Positions 1 through 9,900 are shown, counted from the stretch's first letter. The stretch is 64,000 nucleotides of DNA from Luteimonas endophytica (GCF_029887875.1 NZ_JARXRM010000045.1:234409-298408); one strand, 5' to 3'. Notes: generated by a model not told the origin, from the sequence alone. Program-made: numbers and translations.

Positions 1-504
1 GGCTGGGCCGATACTGGCCGGATTCGGCCGTGGCATGCTGGTGGGGGCGGAAGTCGGGTGGGGCCATCGGCTTGAAAGCACCAACCCGATGTTGCGGACG
101 ACGCCATGCCGTCGGTGGCGGTGGCGTCGCATGCTCGGGATCGCCGTCGAGCCCAATGGTGAGGCCCGGCGCTTTCGCGTGCACGGCACGCTCCCGGGTC
201 GGGGCGCGTCGTAGAAGCGCGCCATACGCGCGAGGGCTGGAACGATGGTCCCGGCAAACGCAGCGACGTTCGTCGTCACCGCTCGCGGGGCACGGCTGAT
301 CGCGCCGCCGCGCCCGGCCGCCGTACCGGGCCATGCGGGGGTTGGCCGCAACCGGCGGCTGAAGCCGGACCCGGTTCACGCTTTGCCGCAATGAATACGA
401 ATGCATCGCGCGCGTTCATCGCATTGTGCGGTTGCACACCGGCACAGAATGCTGGGAGCGCGGCCGCCGGGTGCCCGCTTCGGCTTTTTTCAGGAGGTGC
501 TGCG
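1..504. other. no recognisable gene; leader of isoamylase gene
   Basis: I see no convincing coding sequence here. Short open frames exist on both strands, but they are arginine/alanine-rich, as expected by chance in DNA this GC-rich. The last part carries the ribosome-binding site of the isoamylase gene (AGGAGG just before position 500). The window may begin inside an intergenic region. Confidence 0.5.
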
Positions 505-2835
505 ATGCAAGTCCCGACACGCCCGTTCCGCGGCCTGGCCGCATTCTTGCTGTTCGCGTGCCTGCTGGTGGCCATCTCGATGCCGGCCGCCTGGGCCGCG
601 ATCGACGCCAATGCGCTCGGCGCCCGCTACGACGCCTCGCAGACCAACATCGCCTTCCGGGTGTACTCGGCGCGCGCCACCCGCATCGAGGTGTGGGTCT
701 ACGACACGCCCATCGGCGCGCCCGAGGCAGCGCGCTACGTGCTGACGAAGGATCCGGCCAGCGGCATCTGGTCGCGCACCGTCCCGGTCGCCGAGTTGCG
801 CGATACCCACGGCGTGGCCGATACCGTGTACTACGGCTACCGCGCCTGGGGGCCGAACTGGCCGCACGCCGGTGGCTGGACGGCAGGCAGCACCGTCGGC
901 TTCGTCGCCGATGTCGACGCCGCCGGCAACCGCTTCAACCCCAACAAGCTGCTGATCGATCCGTACGCGCGCGAGATCAGCCACGACCCGCTCACTCCCG
1001 CCTGCACCGACGGCACCGTCTACGCCAGCGGTGCGGCGCACCGCCACAAGGACAGCGGCCCCTGCGCCAGCAAGGGCATCGTGCTGGCGCCCGACGCCAC
1101 CTCCACCGGCAGCAGGCCCACGCGTGCGCTGAAGGACGAGGTGATCTACGAGGTGCACGTGCGCGGCCTGACGATGAACGACACCGGCGTGCCGGCCGCG
1201 CTGCGCGGCACCTATGCCGGCGCCGCGCTCCAGGCCGGCTACCTGGCCGGTCTCGGGATCACCGCGGTCGAGTTCCTGCCGGTGCAGGAAACCCAGAACG
1301 GCACCAACGACGTCGATCCGTCCTCCACCGCCGGCGACAACTACTGGGGCTACATGACCCTGAACTACTTCGCGCCCGACCGCCGCTATGCCGCCGACAA
1401 GTCGCCGGGCGGCCCCACGCGCGAGTGGAAGGCGATGGTGAAGGCGTTCCACGACGCCGGCATCAAGGTCTACGTCGACGTGGTCTACAACCACACCGGC
1501 GAGGGCGGCGCCTGGGGCGGAAGCGACGGGCTGACCGTCTACAACCTGCAGTCCTGGCGCGGGCTCGACAACCCCACCTACTATTCGCTCACCGCCGATC
1601 GCCAGCACGCCTGGGACAACACCGGCGTGGGCGGCAACTACAACACCCGCAACCCGCTGGCGCAGGACCTGATCGTCGATTCGCTGGCCTACTGGCGCGA
1701 CGAGCTGGGCGTGGATGGCTACCGTTTCGACCTGGCCTCGGTGCTCGGCAACACCTGCCAGCACGGCTGCTTCCATTTCGACAAGATGGACCCGGGCAAC
1801 GCGCTCAACCGCATCGTCGCGGAACTGCCGCCGCGGCCGGCGGCCGGCGGCAGCGGGGTCGACCTGATCGCCGAGCCGTGGGCGATCGGCGGCAATTCCT
1901 ACCAGGTCGGCGGCTTCCCGGCGGGCTGGGCGGAGTGGAACGGAATCTATCGCGACACGCTGCGCAAGAAGCAGAACCAGCTCGGTGTAGCGGCGGTGCC
2001 GCCCGGCGAGCTGGCGACCCGCTTCGCCGGCTCCTCGGACCTGTACCAGGACGACGGCCGCAGGCCCTGGCATTCGATCAATTTCATGGTCGCGCACGAC
2101 GGTTTCACCCTGGCCGACCTGTACGCCTACGACAGCAAGCAGAACGACCAGCCCTGGCCGTACGGTCCGTCCGACGGCGGCGACGACCACAACCACAGCT
2201 GGGACCAGGGCGGCATCGGCGCCCACCAGACCCGCGCCGCGCGCACCGGGCTGGCGTTCCTGATGCTGAGCGCCGGCGTGCCGATGATCACCGGCGGCGA
2301 TGAAGCGCTGCGCACCCAGTTCGGCAACAACAACACCTACAACCTCGATTCCCCGGCCAACTGGCTGCCGTGGACCCGCGACGCCACCGAGGCGAACCAC
2401 GAGACCTTCACCCGGCGCCTGATCGCGTTCCGCAAGGCGCACCCGGCGCTGCGCCCGGCCGGCTTCTATTCCGGCGCCGACCACAACGGCAACGTGATGG
2501 AACAGTTGCGCTGGTTCAAGCCCGACGGCGCCCAGGCCGACGCCGGCTATTTCGCCGATGCGAACAACCACGCCATCGCCTGGCGCATCGACGGCAGCGA
2601 GTTCGGCGATCCGGCCAGCGCGATCTATGTCGCTTACAACGGCTGGGCCGGCAATGTCGATTTCCACCTGCCCTGGCCCGGCGCCGGCAAGCAGTGGTAC
2701 CGGGTGACCGACACCGCCACCTGGAACGAAGGCCCCGATGCCGTGGCGCTGCCCGGCGCGGAGGCGTCGATCGGCGGGGAGGGCACCGTCTACGGGCTGC
2801 AGGCGCGCTCGCTGCTGTTGCTGATCGCGAAGTGA
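505..2835 (+). CDS. iam: secreted isoamylase (glycogen/amylopectin debranching enzyme, GH13)
   Basis: A 776-residue exported enzyme that hydrolyses alpha-1,6 branches of glycogen or amylopectin (EC 3.2.1.68). The start at 505 is favoured over an in-frame ATG at 391 by an AGGAGG site 5-10 bases upstream and a clean signal peptide (residues 1-31, cut before AIDANALG). An N-terminal CBM48-like region is followed by the GH13 barrel: DVVYNHT near residue 324, GYRFDLAS with the nucleophile Asp near 409, LIAEPW with the acid Glu near 457, and VAHDG near 531. Length and many stretches match the Pseudomonas amyloderamosa isoamylase precursor as I remember it (776 aa, mature N-terminus beginning with Ala-Ile). 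No glycogen-synthesis gene is adjacent, and the enzyme is secreted, so it probably scavenges external polysaccharide. Confidence 0.95.
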   Translation: MQVPTRPFRGLAAFLLFACLLVAISMPAAWAAIDANALGARYDASQTNIAFRVYSARATRIEVWVYDTPIGAPEAARYVLTKDPASGIWSRTVPVAELRDTHGVADTVYYGYRAWGPNWPHAGGWTAGSTVGFVADVDAAGNRFNPNKLLIDPYAREISHDPLTPACTDGTVYASGAAHRHKDSGPCASKGIVLAPDATSTGSRPTRALKDEVIYEVHVRGLTMNDTGVPAALRGTYAGAALQAGYLAGLGITAVEFLPVQETQNGTNDVDPSSTAGDNYWGYMTLNYFAPDRRYAADKSPGGPTREWKAMVKAFHDAGIKVYVDVVYNHTGEGGAWGGSDGLTVYNLQSWRGLDNPTYYSLTADRQHAWDNTGVGGNYNTRNPLAQDLIVDSLAYWRDELGVDGYRFDLASVLGNTCQHGCFHFDKMDPGNALNRIVAELPPRPAAGGSGVDLIAEPWAIGGNSYQVGGFPAGWAEWNGIYRDTLRKKQNQLGVAAVPPGELATRFAGSSDLYQDDGRRPWHSINFMVAHDGFTLADLYAYDSKQNDQPWPYGPSDGGDDHNHSWDQGGIGAHQTRAARTGLAFLMLSAGVPMITGGDEALRTQFGNNNTYNLDSPANWLPWTRDATEANHETFTRRLIAFRKAHPALRPAGFYSGADHNGNVMEQLRWFKPDGAQADAGYFADANNHAIAWRIDGSEFGDPASAIYVAYNGWAGNVDFHLPWPGAGKQWYRVTDTATWNEGPDAVALPGAEASIGGEGTVYGLQARSLLLLIAK

Positions 2836-2852
2836 GCGATCCAGAATGGGCC

Positions 2853-2879
2853 GGTTCATCGGGCGCCGCCCGGTGAACC
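2853..2879 (+). terminator. strong stem-loop after isoamylase
   Basis: Twelve-base arms GGTTCATCGGGC and GCCCGGTGAACC pair with one G-U wobble around a 3-base loop, 17 bases after the isoamylase stop. No run of T follows, so it may act as a Rho-independent-like or mRNA-protecting hairpin. Confidence 0.5.
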
Positions 2880-2913
2880 CGCCCCGGTCGCTTCCCACCT
2901 TCGTTCGCCCCGC

Positions 2914-3351
2914 ATGCTCTCACCCGCACGACATCGAGCCCTGTGCCATGCGCGGCGCCGGCTGCAGGACACCGACCCGCAGGCCGGAACCGTGGCGGAA
3001 ATCGCCGCCGAAGCCGGCCTGTCGCAGTACCAGTTCATCCGTGGTTTCGCCGCCGTCTTCGGGGAAACGCCCCACCACCTGCGGCAGCGGCACCGGCTGG
3101 AGCGCGCCCGCGAAATGCTGCTGCTCGGCAGCCTCCCGGTCACCGAGATCTGCCTGGCGGTCGGCTTCTCCAGCCTGGGCAGCTTCAGCAGCCTGTTTCG
3201 CCGGCGGTTCGGCGTGTCGCCGTCGCGATTGCGGGGGCTGGCGTCCGGCGGCGATCCGGCCCGGCACCAGCCCGGCTGCCTGACCCTGATGGCGCGGGCC
3301 TGGCAGCCGCCGCAGCAATTTCGGAGAAGCGGTCCGGCGACGGCGCGGTGA
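2914..3351 (+). CDS. small AraC-family transcriptional regulator
   Basis: A 145-residue protein made almost entirely of an AraC-type double helix-turn-helix. The first HTH is VAEIAAEAGLSQYQFIRGF; the second lies around VTEICLAVGFSSLGSFSSLF, followed by the typical FGVSPSRLR end. There is no ligand-binding domain, so it probably regulates through its own level or a partner. It lies 33 bases upstream of a VOC-family gene on the same strand, a regulator/glyoxalase-like pairing I know from other proteobacteria. The ATG at 2914 has no strong ribosome-binding site, so the start is uncertain. The C-terminal ~40 residues are low-complexity. Confidence 0.8.
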   Translation: MLSPARHRALCHARRRLQDTDPQAGTVAEIAAEAGLSQYQFIRGFAAVFGETPHHLRQRHRLERAREMLLLGSLPVTEICLAVGFSSLGSFSSLFRRRFGVSPSRLRGLASGGDPARHQPGCLTLMARAWQPPQQFRRSGPATAR

Positions 3352-3384
3352 CAATCGGCGGCGACTTCGAAGCGAGGCACCCCG

Positions 3385-3783
3385 ATGAGAATCAAGCTGA
3401 CCAGCGTGATCGTCGACGACCAGCAGAAGGCGCTGGAGTTCTACACCCAGGTGCTGGGCTTCCTGCCCGGCCAGGACGTGCCGGTGGGGGAGTACCGCTG
3501 GATCACGGTGCGCTCTGCGGAGGGCGGGGATGCCGAGGTCACCCTGGAGCCTAACGCCAACCCCGCCGCCCGGACCTACCAGGAGGCGCTGTTCGAGCAG
3601 GGCATCCCGATCACGGCGTTCGAAGTGGACGACGTGCGCGCCGAGCACGCGCGGCTGCGCCAGCGCGGCGTGCAGTTCACCATGCCGCCCACCGAAGCCG
3701 GCCCGGTGGCGATCGCGGTGTTCGCAGATACCTGCGGCAACCTCCTCCAGATCTACCAGCCGCCGGCCGGCGAAGCCGGGTGA
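3385..3783 (+). CDS. VOC family protein (glyoxalase/bleomycin-resistance fold)
   Basis: A 132-residue protein with the two beta-alpha-beta-beta-beta modules of the vicinal-oxygen-chelate superfamily. It opens with the usual strand-helix (IKLTSVIVDDQQKALEFYTQ, then LGF), and the second half ends with FADTCGNLLQIYQP, typical of the last metal-site strand. Members are metal-dependent lyases, isomerases, dioxygenases or binding proteins, and the substrate cannot be told from sequence. A GAGG site precedes the ATG. It is probably co-transcribed with the AraC gene just upstream, which would be its regulator. Confidence 0.85.
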   Translation: MRIKLTSVIVDDQQKALEFYTQVLGFLPGQDVPVGEYRWITVRSAEGGDAEVTLEPNANPAARTYQEALFEQGIPITAFEVDDVRAEHARLRQRGVQFTMPPTEAGPVAIAVFADTCGNLLQIYQPPAGEAG

Positions 3784-3961
3784 TCGCCGCGCGGCTGGGT
3801 CCGCGCACGGGGCGATGAAACGCGCTGCCGGCAGTTTGCGCAGGCGCGTTCGGCCGCACTGCCGCTTGCCCTGATGCCGTTGGTCGCCCCGTGGGCCCGC
3901 ACGGCATCGCCGGCGCTACCGTTGGTCGGCGATTGCCGCGGTACAGGCGATAAGGCGCATC

Positions 3962-5131
3962 ATGGAAAGGATGATGCACGAGTTCCTCACAGCGAACCGG
4001 GCCGAGCTGATCGCCCGCTGCCGGGCGAAGGTCGCCCAGCGCGCGCCGCCCGGTGCGCCCGTCGCAGAGCTGGACCATGGGGTCAGCATCTTCCTCGACC
4101 AGCTGATCAAGACACTGGCGATGGAGCGGACCGGTGCGCCCCTGCAAAGCTACAAGGTGTCCGGGCCGGCCGGTGGCGGCAGGCCCGCGCTCTCCGAGAT
4201 GAGCGAGTCGGCCACCCGGCACGGCAAGGAGCTGCTGGAACACGGGTTCACCGTCGAGGAGGTGGTCCACGACTACGGTGACCTGTGCCAGTCGATTTCC
4301 GACCTTGCCTCCGAGACCGGCGCGGACATCGAAACCGAGGAGTTCCGCACCCTCAACCGCTGCCTGGACAACGCCATCGCCAGCGCCGTGACCGAGTTCG
4401 GCTACCAGCGCGATTCGGTCATCGCCGGCAGGCAGGCCGTCGCGCTCAACGAGCGCCTCGGGTTCTTCGCCCATGAGCTGCGCAACCAGCTGTGCACCGC
4501 GACATTGGCGCTTTCGGTCATCAGGCAGGGCAACGTCGGTTTGAACGGTGCCACCGGCGGCGTGCTGGACCGGGCGCTGGTGGGGCTGGGCAACCTGATC
4601 GACCGTTCCCTGGCCGAGGTGCGCATGGACGCCGGGCTCGAGGTCCAGCACCAGCTGTTCTCGCTCGCCGAGTTCATCGCCGAGATCAGGTTGTCGGCGA
4701 CGTTGGAGGCCCAGGTCAAGGAATGCCCGTTGACCGTGTCCGACGTCGATCCGCTGCTGGCGGTCGATGGAGATCGCGACCTGCTGTTGGCCGCGACCGG
4801 CAACCTGCTGCAGAACGCCTTCAAGTTCACCCATCCGCACAGCGAAGTGACGCTCAATGCCTACGCGCAGGCCGATCGCATTCTCATCGACGTGCAGGAC
4901 CACTGCGGCGGGCTGGCGCCGAACGTGATGGAGGAGATGTTCAGTCCGTTCAAACAGGGTGCGGAAGATCGCAGCGGCCTGGGGTTGGGCCTGTCGATCT
5001 CGCGCCGCAGCGTGGAGGCCAACAACGGCGTACTCAGCGTGCGCGACGTGCCCGGTTCCGGTTGCGTGTTCACCATCGATCTTCCACGCCATTTCCTGCC
5101 GGGAGCGCAGCCCGCGGCGGAGACCGCCTGA
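3962..5131 (+). CDS. soluble sensor histidine kinase with RsbRD-like N-terminus
   Basis: A 389-residue cytoplasmic kinase with no membrane segment. Residues ~1-150 are helical and resemble the RsbRD_N/globin-like sensor modules of stress-related proteins. The phospho-acceptor motif is FFAHELRNQL with His171. The ATPase core has NLLQNAFKFT (N box), DVQDHCGGL (G1), MFSPFKQ (F box) and SGLGLGLSI (G2). No receiver domain or adjacent response regulator exists, so it is an orphan kinase that must signal to a distant partner. Start codons at 3962 and nearby in-frame ATGs give nearly the same product. Confidence 0.88.
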   Translation: MERMMHEFLTANRAELIARCRAKVAQRAPPGAPVAELDHGVSIFLDQLIKTLAMERTGAPLQSYKVSGPAGGGRPALSEMSESATRHGKELLEHGFTVEEVVHDYGDLCQSISDLASETGADIETEEFRTLNRCLDNAIASAVTEFGYQRDSVIAGRQAVALNERLGFFAHELRNQLCTATLALSVIRQGNVGLNGATGGVLDRALVGLGNLIDRSLAEVRMDAGLEVQHQLFSLAEFIAEIRLSATLEAQVKECPLTVSDVDPLLAVDGDRDLLLAATGNLLQNAFKFTHPHSEVTLNAYAQADRILIDVQDHCGGLAPNVMEEMFSPFKQGAEDRSGLGLGLSISRRSVEANNGVLSVRDVPGSGCVFTIDLPRHFLPGAQPAAETA

Positions 5132-5340
5132 TCCAGCACGCCCGGCGGCCTGCGCGAACGGGCCGGGCCGATCCGGGGGGCATGCGGCAGGGGACCAGCT
5201 CCCGGAGCCTGTCGCGAGGCCACCGCTGGCGGGGTCGAGCCGCCACGCGGGCGAGGGAGTCAACGGGAGTCTCGAACGATGGGCGCGGAGCGGTCGGCGA
5301 GCGCCGGTTCGCCAGCGGCTGGCCGCTGCCCGGACGATGA

Positions 5341-5493
5341 AGCCGGCCCGGTCCCGTGGTGACGGAGCGGCCGAGTCGCATGGGCTTGACGGTCGGCGTG
5401 GGCGCGCTTCGGGCCGCCCTGGAGCGCTTCTGGAACAGTTCGCTGGCGGCATACAAGCGGATCGCGGAACAACCCGAAGAGGAGCAATCGTGA
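5341..5493 (+). pseudogene. remnant of an ArsR-family regulator (C-terminal end only)
   Basis: In the frame ending with TGA at 5491-5493, the translation finishes LRAALERFWNSSLAAYKRIAEQ followed by an acidic tail. This looks like the last helix of ArsR-type regulators that precede SRPBCC/AHSA1 genes. No winged-helix part can be read upstream: the frame is stopped at 5338-5340, and 5132-5340 shows nothing recognisable. The stop overlaps the GTG of the next remnant (GTGA), the arrangement expected of an intact ArsR-SRPBCC operon. I infer a 5'-truncated gene. The match is short, so confidence is moderate. Confidence 0.45.
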
Positions 5494-5683
5494 ACACACA
5501 GGCAGCGGAGACACCCGTGCGGCTGCAGATAGTGGTGGAGGCGCCGATCGAGCGCGCTTTCCGCGTCTTCACGAGCAGTTCGGCAGCTTCAAGCCGCGCG
5601 AGCACAACCTGCTGAGCGTGCCGATCGCCGAGACGGTGCTCGAACGCCGGGTGGGCGGTCATCTCTGCGACCGCGGTACCGAT
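5490..5683 (+). pseudogene. frameshifted and truncated SRPBCC (AHSA1-like) gene
   Basis: A GTG at 5490 with a GAGGAG site starts a protein reading VRLQIVVEAPIERAFRVFT, the opening strand and helix of SRPBCC/AHSA1 proteins. At 5573 the frame must slip by one base (one G appears lost) to continue EQFGSFKPREHNLLSVPIAE, then RRVGGHLCDRGTD, which is the next family block. After 5683 the similarity stops and the frame runs into the YcaQ-type gene. Only about 64 of some 150 residues remain. It is therefore a broken gene with both a frameshift and a 3' deletion. Confidence 0.75.
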
Positions 5684-5746
5684 GCCGGTCGCGTCGACGC
5701 GCGCTCAGCAGGGCCGAAGCGCCCCGCGGACTGGCATCATCGCGCC

Positions 5747-6841
5747 ATGCCCCTCACCCTGGACCACCTGCGCCGCTACGCGGTGGCGCGCACCCTGTTC
5801 CGGCCGACCACGCTCATGCGCGCGATCGAGCGGCTGGGGTTCGTGCAGGCCGATCCGATCCGTGCGCCGGCGCGCGCGCAGGACCTCACCCTGCGCCACC
5901 GGGTCCGCGACTATCGCGCCGGCGATCTGGAACGGCGCTACCCGCGGCTGGCGCTGGAGGAGGACTTTTTCGTCAACTACGGCTTCCTGCCGCGTGCCCA
6001 CCAGCGGCTGATGCACCCGCGCGCGGCGCGCCAGGCATGGGGCGCGGCGCGCTGGAAGCAGGCGCACGCGGTGCGCGAGTTCATCGCCGCGCGCGGCACT
6101 GCGCATCCGCGCGAGGTCGACGCCCATTTCCGGCACGGCAAGACGACCAACTGGTTCGGCGGCTCGTCCAACGCCAGCACCCAGCTGCTCGACGGGATGC
6201 ACTATCGCGGGCTGCTGCGGGTCGCGCGTCGCGACGCCGGCACCCGGGTCTACGCGCTGCGCGATGCCGATGCAGCGCCGCCGGACGCCGCGGCCGTCGA
6301 CGCGCGCATGGATGCGCTGGTGGACCTGGTGGTGCGCAAGTACGCACCGCTGCCGCTGCCCACCCTGCGGCAGCTGATGCTGCATCTGCGCAGCGCCGTG
6401 CCGCAGTGGGACCGGGCGCGCGTGCCGGCGCTGGCGCGCGCCAGGCAGCGCCTGGCGCAGGCGCGGGTGGCCGGCGTCGACTGGTTCTGGCCGGTGGGCG
6501 AGGACCCCGCCGGCCGCCGCTGGACACCCGATGCCTCGGTGCGCCTGCTCGCGCCGTTCGACCCGGTCGCCTGGGATCGGCGCCGCTTCGAGCTGTTCTG
6601 GGGCTGGCGCTATCGTTTCGAGGCCTATACGCCCGCACCCCGGCGCAGGCTGGGCTACTACGCGCTGCCGCTGCTCTGGCATGACCGGATCGTCGGCTGG
6701 GGCAACCTGGCGGTGGTCGCGGGCGCACTGGCGAGCGAGATCCGCTACGTCGACGGCAGCGCGCCGCGCGATGCCGCGTTCCGCCGCGGGCTGGAAGCCG
6801 AACTCTCGCGGATGCGCGGGTTTCTCGGGCTCGGCGACTGA
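5747..6841 (+). CDS. YcaQ/AlkX-type winged-helix DNA glycosylase
   Basis: A 364-residue member of the HTH_42 family, whose E. coli member YcaQ excises bases from interstrand crosslinks and bulky alkyl lesions. The catalytic QxD motif appears as GFVQADPI (Gln34, Asp36). Tryptophan/arginine-rich blocks such as PFDPVAWDRRRFELFWG and WRYRFEAY follow, as in the family. The ATG at 5747 was chosen because the frame upstream of it encodes an SRPBCC remnant, not glycosylase sequence. It stands alone between that remnant and a convergent efflux operon, so no operon partner suggests the physiological lesion. Confidence 0.85.
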   Translation: MPLTLDHLRRYAVARTLFRPTTLMRAIERLGFVQADPIRAPARAQDLTLRHRVRDYRAGDLERRYPRLALEEDFFVNYGFLPRAHQRLMHPRAARQAWGAARWKQAHAVREFIAARGTAHPREVDAHFRHGKTTNWFGGSSNASTQLLDGMHYRGLLRVARRDAGTRVYALRDADAAPPDAAAVDARMDALVDLVVRKYAPLPLPTLRQLMLHLRSAVPQWDRARVPALARARQRLAQARVAGVDWFWPVGEDPAGRRWTPDASVRLLAPFDPVAWDRRRFELFWGWRYRFEAYTPAPRRRLGYYALPLLWHDRIVGWGNLAVVAGALASEIRYVDGSAPRDAAFRRGLEAELSRMRGFLGLGD

Positions 6842-6850
6842 GCGCGCGAA

Positions 6851-6878
6851 GGCCGGCGCCGTCGTTGCTTCGCCGGCC
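6851..6878. terminator. stem-loop between convergent genes (first)
   Basis: Eight-base perfect arms GGCCGGCG and CGCCGGCC flank a 12-base loop just beyond the YcaQ-type gene. No T-run follows on either strand. Confidence 0.4.
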
Positions 6879-6884
6879 CTCGCC

Positions 6885-6925
6885 GCCCCCGGAAGCTGCG
6901 CTCACTGCAGCGCGGTGCCGGGGGC
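6885..6925. terminator. long imperfect stem-loop between convergent genes (second)
   Basis: Outer arms GCCCCCGG and CCGGGGGC enclose an inner stem GCTGC/GCAGC. It sits only a few bases past the end of the minus-strand efflux permease gene and could end transcription from either side. Confidence 0.45.
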
Positions 6926-6930
6926 CCGGC

Positions 6931-9900
6931 TCAGGCGCGGCCGCGCAGCAGTGCGGCCGCGCGATCGCGCAGCGCCAGCACCGCGATCAGCAGGCAGGGC
7001 AGGAAGGTGAGCGTGACCACCGCCGAGGTGGCGATGCCGAACAGCACGATCGCGCCGAGGCCGCGGTAGAGCTCGGTGCCGGCGCCCGGGATCAGGACCA
7101 GCGGCGCGAGCCCGAAGATGGTGGTGCAGGTGGACATCAGGATCGGCCGCAGGCGGGTGCGCACCGCGTCGTTCACGGCCGCCACCGTCGATGTCGCGCC
7201 TTCCTCCAGCCGCTTGTAGGTCTCCAGCACGATCAGGATCGGGTTGTTGACCACGGTGCCGAGCAGCACCAGGAAGCCCAGCAGGGTGATCATGTCGAAC
7301 GACTGCGTGATCCGCCCCAGGCCGAGCGCGCCGAGCAAGGCGCCCAGCCCGTTGAGCAGCGCCAGGCCGACGATGCCGCCGGCGATGCCAAGCGGCACCG
7401 TCGCCATGACGAACAGCGGCCGGCCCCAGTGGCGGAAGATCGCCACCAGCAGCAGGTACGACAGCAGCAGCGCGATCGCGAAATTGCCCGCCACCGCTTC
7501 GCGGGTGGCGTCGAGCTGGTCGCTGGCGCCGGAGATGTCGACCGAGACGTCCGCCGGGATCTCGCCGGCGGTGCGCATCGCCGCGATCAGTTCCTCGCGC
7601 ACGCGCGCCACGCCGGTCTCCAGCGCGACCGAGCGCGGCGGGATGATGTTGAGGGTGACCGTGCGGCGGCCGTCGAGCCGGCGGATGCTGTCGGTGCCCG
7701 CGGATTCGCGCAGTTCAGCCAGCGCCGAGACCGGCAGTACCGCGCCGGAGGGGGTGGCGACCGGCAGGTCGCGCAGGCGGTCGAGGCGCTGTTCGCTGCC
7801 GGCGCTGCTGAACAGGAAGATGTCGACCTTGCGGTCGCCCAGGATCATCTCGTCGGCGAACGCGCCGTCGCTGAGCGCCGCCACCGAATAGCCGAACCCT
7901 TCCGCGTCCAGGCCCACCTCGGCCAGGCGCTCCCAGCGCGGCCGCAGCTCCAGCAGCGGCTGGTCCAGGCTGAGCGTGGAGGGGTCGGAGCCGATGCGGG
8001 CGCCGTCGAACAGCGCCTCGGCGCGTGCGAAGGCGCGCCCGGCGACCTGGTAGATCGCGGCGAGTTCGACACCGGAGATGTCGAGGTTGATGCTGCGGGT
8101 GCCGCCGTCGTTGCTGGAGATGATCGAGCCGCGCGAGGAGAACGCGCGCATGCCGGGGTAGGCGAGGAAGCGCGCGTCCAGCGCGTCCATCAGCGCGTCG
8201 ATGTCGCCCGGCGCCTTCGGCTCGGCGATGATCCGCAGCCCCTGCGGATCCACCGAGAGGTTGAAGTAAGCCAGCGCCGGCATGTCGGTGTCGCCGCCGG
8301 CGAAGCGCTCGGGCGGGTCGTCCAGGTGCGGCAACAGGCCCTCGGTCAGCTCGCGCGCGATCGACGCCATCTCGGTGAGGTTGTAGCCGGGCGGCGCGAT
8401 CATGCGCGAGAAGGTCTTCGCCTCCTCGCCTTCGGGCAGGTACTCGGCCGGCGGCGTGAGCAGCGCCAGCGCGAGTACCGCCGCCGTCACCGTGCCGCCC
8501 AGCACCAGCGCCCGGCGCCGCGGCCCGCGGCTGAGCCAGCCGATGCGGTCGCCGATGCGGCCGAACGCGTCCTCGCCGGGCGTGTGCTGGCGGCTGTCGT
8601 ACGCGGGCGCCAGGCGCGCGCTCAGGGCGGGGACCACCGTCACCGCCACCGCCATCGAGGCGAGGATCGAGGCTGAGATGGCGATCGCGACGTCCGAGTA
8701 CAGCTGTCCGGCTTCTTCCCGCACGAACAGGATCGGCGCGAACACCAGCACCGTGGTCAGGGTGGAGGCCAGCACGGCCGGCCACACCCGGCTCACGCCC
8801 GCCACCGCGGCCTCGAGCCGCTGCAGCCCGCGCCGGCGCGCCTGGTCGATGCTTTCCAGCACCACGATGGTGTTGTCCACGGTCATGCCGATCGCGAACG
8901 CCACCCCGGCCATCGAGATCACGTTGAGCGTGCGCCCGGCCAGCAGCAGCCCGACGAAGGCGGCGATGGTGCAGATCGGGATCGCGACCACGCCGGTCAG
9001 GGTGGTGCGCACCGAGCGCAGGAAGGCGAACATGACCAACGTCGCGAGCAGTGCGCCCAGGACGAGGTTGCGCCAGACGTTGCCGATCGATTCCTCCACA
9101 TAGCGCACGTCGTCGGTGGTGAGCGTCATCTCCAGCCCGAGCGGCGCCAGCAGCTCGGCATTGATCGCCTCGATCTCGGGCAATACCGCGTACTTGATCT
9201 GGATGACGTTGGAACCCGGCTCGCGCCGCAGCGACAGGCTGAGCGCGGGCTTGCCGTTGTTGAACGACAGGTCGCGGCGCTCGAAGTGGTCGAGGCGGAT
9301 CTCCGCCAGGTCGGACAGCCGCACCAGCGCGCCGTCGCGTTCGGCGACGATCAGGCCGCCGATGTCCCCGGCCTCGCGGAAGCGGCCCACCGTGCGCACC
9401 AGGAAACGCCGCTTGCCGCTGTCGAGGTCGCCGCCGGAGCTGTCGACGTTGCGCGCCCGCAGCGCATCGCGCACGTCGCGCATGGCCAGCCCGCGCTCGG
9501 CCAGGCGGTCCGGGTCCACCTCGATGCGGACCTGGCGCTGGGCGGCGCCGCCCACCTGCACCAGCGACACGCCGGTCACCCGTTCCAGCCGCGGGCGCAC
9601 CTGGTCCTCGACGTAGTCGCGCATCATGTCCAGGTCGAGGTCCAGCGCGCTGTCCTCGCGGGCGCCGATCCGGAAGTACATGAACGCGTTCTCGGAGAAC
9701 GAGCTGGTGGTCAGCGCCGGTTCGTCGACGTTCTCCGGGTAGTCGGAGACCTGGCTGAGCGCGTTGTTGGTGCGGATCAGCGCCTCGTTGACGTCGACGC
9801 CGAACGGGAACTCCAGTTCGATGCTGGCGCGCCCGGTGCTGGCGGTCGAGACCATCCGGCGCAGGTCGGGCAGGGTACGCAGGTACTGCTCCTGCTCGAT

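Noticed and set aside
30..299. Short plus-strand frame at the window start
   Set aside because: Composition is random-like and there is no ribosome-binding site or family resemblance.
490..2898. 802-codon minus-strand open frame opposite the isoamylase gene
   Set aside because: Antisense shadow of a well-matched enzyme; no domain and no start signal.
6865..8676. 603-codon plus-strand frame opposite the RND permease
   Set aside because: Antisense shadow with repetitive Arg/Gln/Asp/His composition.
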